Both the position numbers and the translations under genes were made by a program. Below are positions 19,183 through 21,536 of a DNA stretch of 21,536 bases, piece by piece. The stretch spans positions 1-21,536 of the forward strand of contig JAHLTZ010000152.1 in the NCBI GenBank assembly GCA_025786725.1. Reading direction: 5' to 3'. The notes under the pieces are model-generated. The model had not been told where the DNA came from, searched no databases, and saw nothing but the letters and a program-made list of their open reading frames with translations. Numbering within the stretch: position 1 is the first letter of the stretch; the number at the start of each line of letters is the position of its first letter. This DNA is from Syncephalis fuscata (taxonomy: Eukaryota > Zoopagomycota > Zoopagomycetes > Zoopagales > Piptocephalidaceae).

Positions 19183-21536
19183 TTAGTCAAGACGTCCAAC
19201 GAGCTCGGCATGCAAGTTATTCTGGTTGTAATCAAGTGTCATTTCGTAGCCACCAACACGCACCACAATATTGGCTTTAATGTCGACAAATAGCTTGCCA
19301 CCCAGTACGGCAAACGCAGCCTTGATTGTGTCCCAGTTAAGGGCAAAACCAACAGTGATGGGCGGTGATTTGGAGACAGCCTTGGGTGCTAGCATAATTG
19401 GATTGGACGATAAATCTTGGTTAAGATCACCTAGCGATGCACCTTTATAGAACATTTTAACGTTCATACGGATTACGGCAATGGGTGCATCAAGTGGATT
19501 AAACATATCAACCTGTCCTTTAGCCTTACGTGTAAAGACCGTAGCAAAGTCAATAGCAACGCGTGTTGCTCGAATCATAGTAACGCCGTGCATAGCTGGC
19601 ATTTTGGTTTTCATACGAATAGCCCCAAGTGCTTGTTGAAGTGATGCAATGTTGGTTGATTGGGCGTATCCAGAAATACCAATGTCATTTTCAACACCAG
19701 CCACATAGTCGCTCATCATGCGTTGGCCAGCCGCGCGTGCCGCTGCAGTTTGTGGCATGAAATAGACGGTGCTATGGACAACATTCTCTTTTGGCTTAAG
19801 ACGCATATCGGGTATCTTTACTCGGCCAATAAGCTGACCAGAGAAGTAGAGTTGGAAAAAGACATCACCACACGACATTGATAAATCCGCTGGATTGCCA
19901 ATCGTCACGGTAAGTTGGATTTCAAGATATTCAGCCGTGCCGCCTTTAACGATGATTTCGTTAACGGTAATAGGAATGGTGGCAAGGCCTTCAAACCCTT
20001 TAATTGAGATGGATTCGTCGAATTTAACACCTCGAATGGTAAGATCGCCAATAGCGGTACCAACAATGGCGACGGCATTACCGCGCATATTCATTGATTT
20101 GCCAGGACCCATAGTCAAATCATGAACAAATTGACTAAATTGTGCATGCTGACTACTAATAACACTCATGGGCACACCGTTAATGCCAGTTTTCATAATG
20201 CCACTGGCAGATGTGCCTGATGCATCGGTCAATGGTACATTCATCGTGGCCATTTCCACGCCACCCTCAATAACCGTCACATCCTGCGAGATCTTTTTCA
20301 TCTCAATAGGAAATCCAAATGGCATTTTGAAACGAGCCAGAACATTGGGTGCAGATGTACGCGGCGACCATGCTTCAGCTGCGGTGAAATCCATACCCAT
20401 AGGGCCAAGTTCAAGACTTTGAATAAATTTCATGCTACTAGTTCCATCAAATACAATATCGAGTGTTGTGCCTGCAAAGCCACGCTGAAGCCAGCTAATT
20501 GGCTTCGACTGTGCATTGGGCCGTACTTCAACGCCGACGACTTTAGTTTTTGATGGTTTGCCCGTGATATAGTTACTTAACATGCCACTAAGATTATCAC
20601 GATCCTCAGCACGTGGTTGTGGCAATAGTCGACCTTGCATTGCCATTTGGTTTGTACCTGGTGTGACTTTAACACCTGTCACATTGGCTGATACAATACG
20701 TAGGTCATTGTAGAAGATGTCGAATGTTAAATCGCCCAAGTCAATACCAAATGGCGATGGATTATCCATTGAAGCATCGGCGTTCATAGCAATACCGCCA
20801 AGCGCATGGTTGGATGGCAAGTCGAAAGATTTTAATTTAACATTAGGGAAATTCTGCATGCCTAAATACTGTGTTAATCTACTGTAGTACAATACCGAAT
20901 TTTCGGGTTCATCAATTACTCACCTTTAAGCGTAATGTCTTTTTCCAATTTAATGCCGTCGAGTGTAATTCCCATGGCACGAGCACGCGCTTCACCTTTA
21001 ATTGACCAGGTGAATTCGGATTTGCGCATCATGACTTTGGCAAAATCACCAAAACCTTCCTTGTTGGTAACTTCAAAAGTAAGAGAAGAATCGATGGTAG
21101 CACCCACACCGGCTTTAGTAACTAGCGGGTCCATGGCCATACGACCCAGCTCAACTCCTTCGTAATAAAGCCGAACCTTGTCCTTGATTTCAATCTGAGC
21201 GTCAAATGGACCAGTGTCCGTTACCATACCGGCCATCTGCATGGTAAAATAGTCTTCCTGTGGATTGGTAATATTGGCCGAGGTGATGGACATTTTGGCT
21301 GCACTAACGGCCGCCTGCGCAATGGCCGGCACAATAACGAAAATTAACACTGGAATAAAGATGGCCATAAATATAAGCGTGATGAGACAGCAAATGCACA
21401 GACACATTCGACGGCGTGTTTTGAAAAAGCCTTGTACGCCCTTCTTTTTCTGCACATCTGTACCATCACGATCGACGTTGTATTCCGAGTTTGCATATTC
21501 TGATCGTACAGTGCGATTAGCAGCATAAGGGTCGTA
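19183..21536 (-). CDS. Tag1-like DUF3712 vacuolar membrane protein, 5'-partial
   Basis: Two exons are visible (21536-20924 and 20861-19183) around a 62-nt intron with a GTGAGT donor; they encode 763 residues and the frame stays open to the window edge, so the N-terminus is missing. A Tyr/Arg/Asp-rich, probably cytosolic segment precedes basic KTRRR. One long hydrophobic membrane span (about 21310-21404) follows. The remaining ~700 residues are beta-rich with recurring units such as LTFEVTNKEGFGDFAKV, FTWSIKGEARARAMGI and VKLKSFDLPSNHALGGI. This is the layout of fungal DUF3712 proteins, to which yeast Tag1 (vacuolar membrane, autophagy termination) belongs; the large part would face the vacuole lumen. 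The repeats across the intron fit lipid-binding-like tandem domains, but that is inference. Its function in this organism is not known. Confidence 0.82.

Noticed and set aside
1-21536. CRISPR arrays, bacterial operons or phage modules
   Set aside because: Spliced eukaryotic genes fill the window; no regular spacer-repeat array or prokaryotic gene set is present.

Overview
This window is nuclear DNA of a eukaryote, most likely an early-diverging fungus (Mucoromycota-like, or possibly Zoopagomycota). Genes have many short AT-rich introns (about 45-130 nt, GTAAGT-like donors, TAG acceptors, CTAAY-like branch sites) and are separated by AT-rich spacers of 0.2-3.6 kb. The gene set fits a fungus: an N-myristoylated LaeA/TAM-like methyltransferase, the U3 snoRNP protein Mpp10, a fused dihydroxyacetone kinase, and a large DUF3712 vacuolar-membrane protein resembling yeast Tag1. 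The phylum call is inference.

Layout: (1) 1-3.2 kb is gene-poor and holds repeat remnants, including a SINE-like insertion with a perfect 20-bp target duplication. (2) 3.6-5.4 kb (+) is a four-exon methyltransferase, probably with a non-coding leader intron. (3) 6.4-9.0 kb (+) is MPP10, ten exons. (4) 9.0-12.5 kb is a gene-poor stretch holding a ~0.76-kb element with inverted ends, a strong hairpin and a dispersed repeat. (5) 12.56-13.80 kb is a divergent pair: a secreted Gly/Asn-repeat protein (-) and an unrecognised Cys-rich protein with two 40-residue repeats (+). (6) 13.9-16.3 kb (-) is a twelve-exon dihydroxyacetone kinase. (7) 17.2-18.1 kb (-) is a two-exon orphan with an acidic tail. 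(8) 19.2-21.5 kb (-) is a Tag1-like DUF3712 protein whose 5' end lies beyond the window.

The genes do not form one pathway; this looks like ordinary fungal gene order. The least explained parts are the divergent Gly/Asn-repeat and Cys-repeat pair, the orphan at 17.2-18.1 kb, and the layered repeats at 0.2-1.06 kb, which share sequence with 9.3-10.07 kb and with 12.2 and 16.8 kb. All exon models were built by hand from splice consensus, reading phase and family conservation; no search or transcript data were used.
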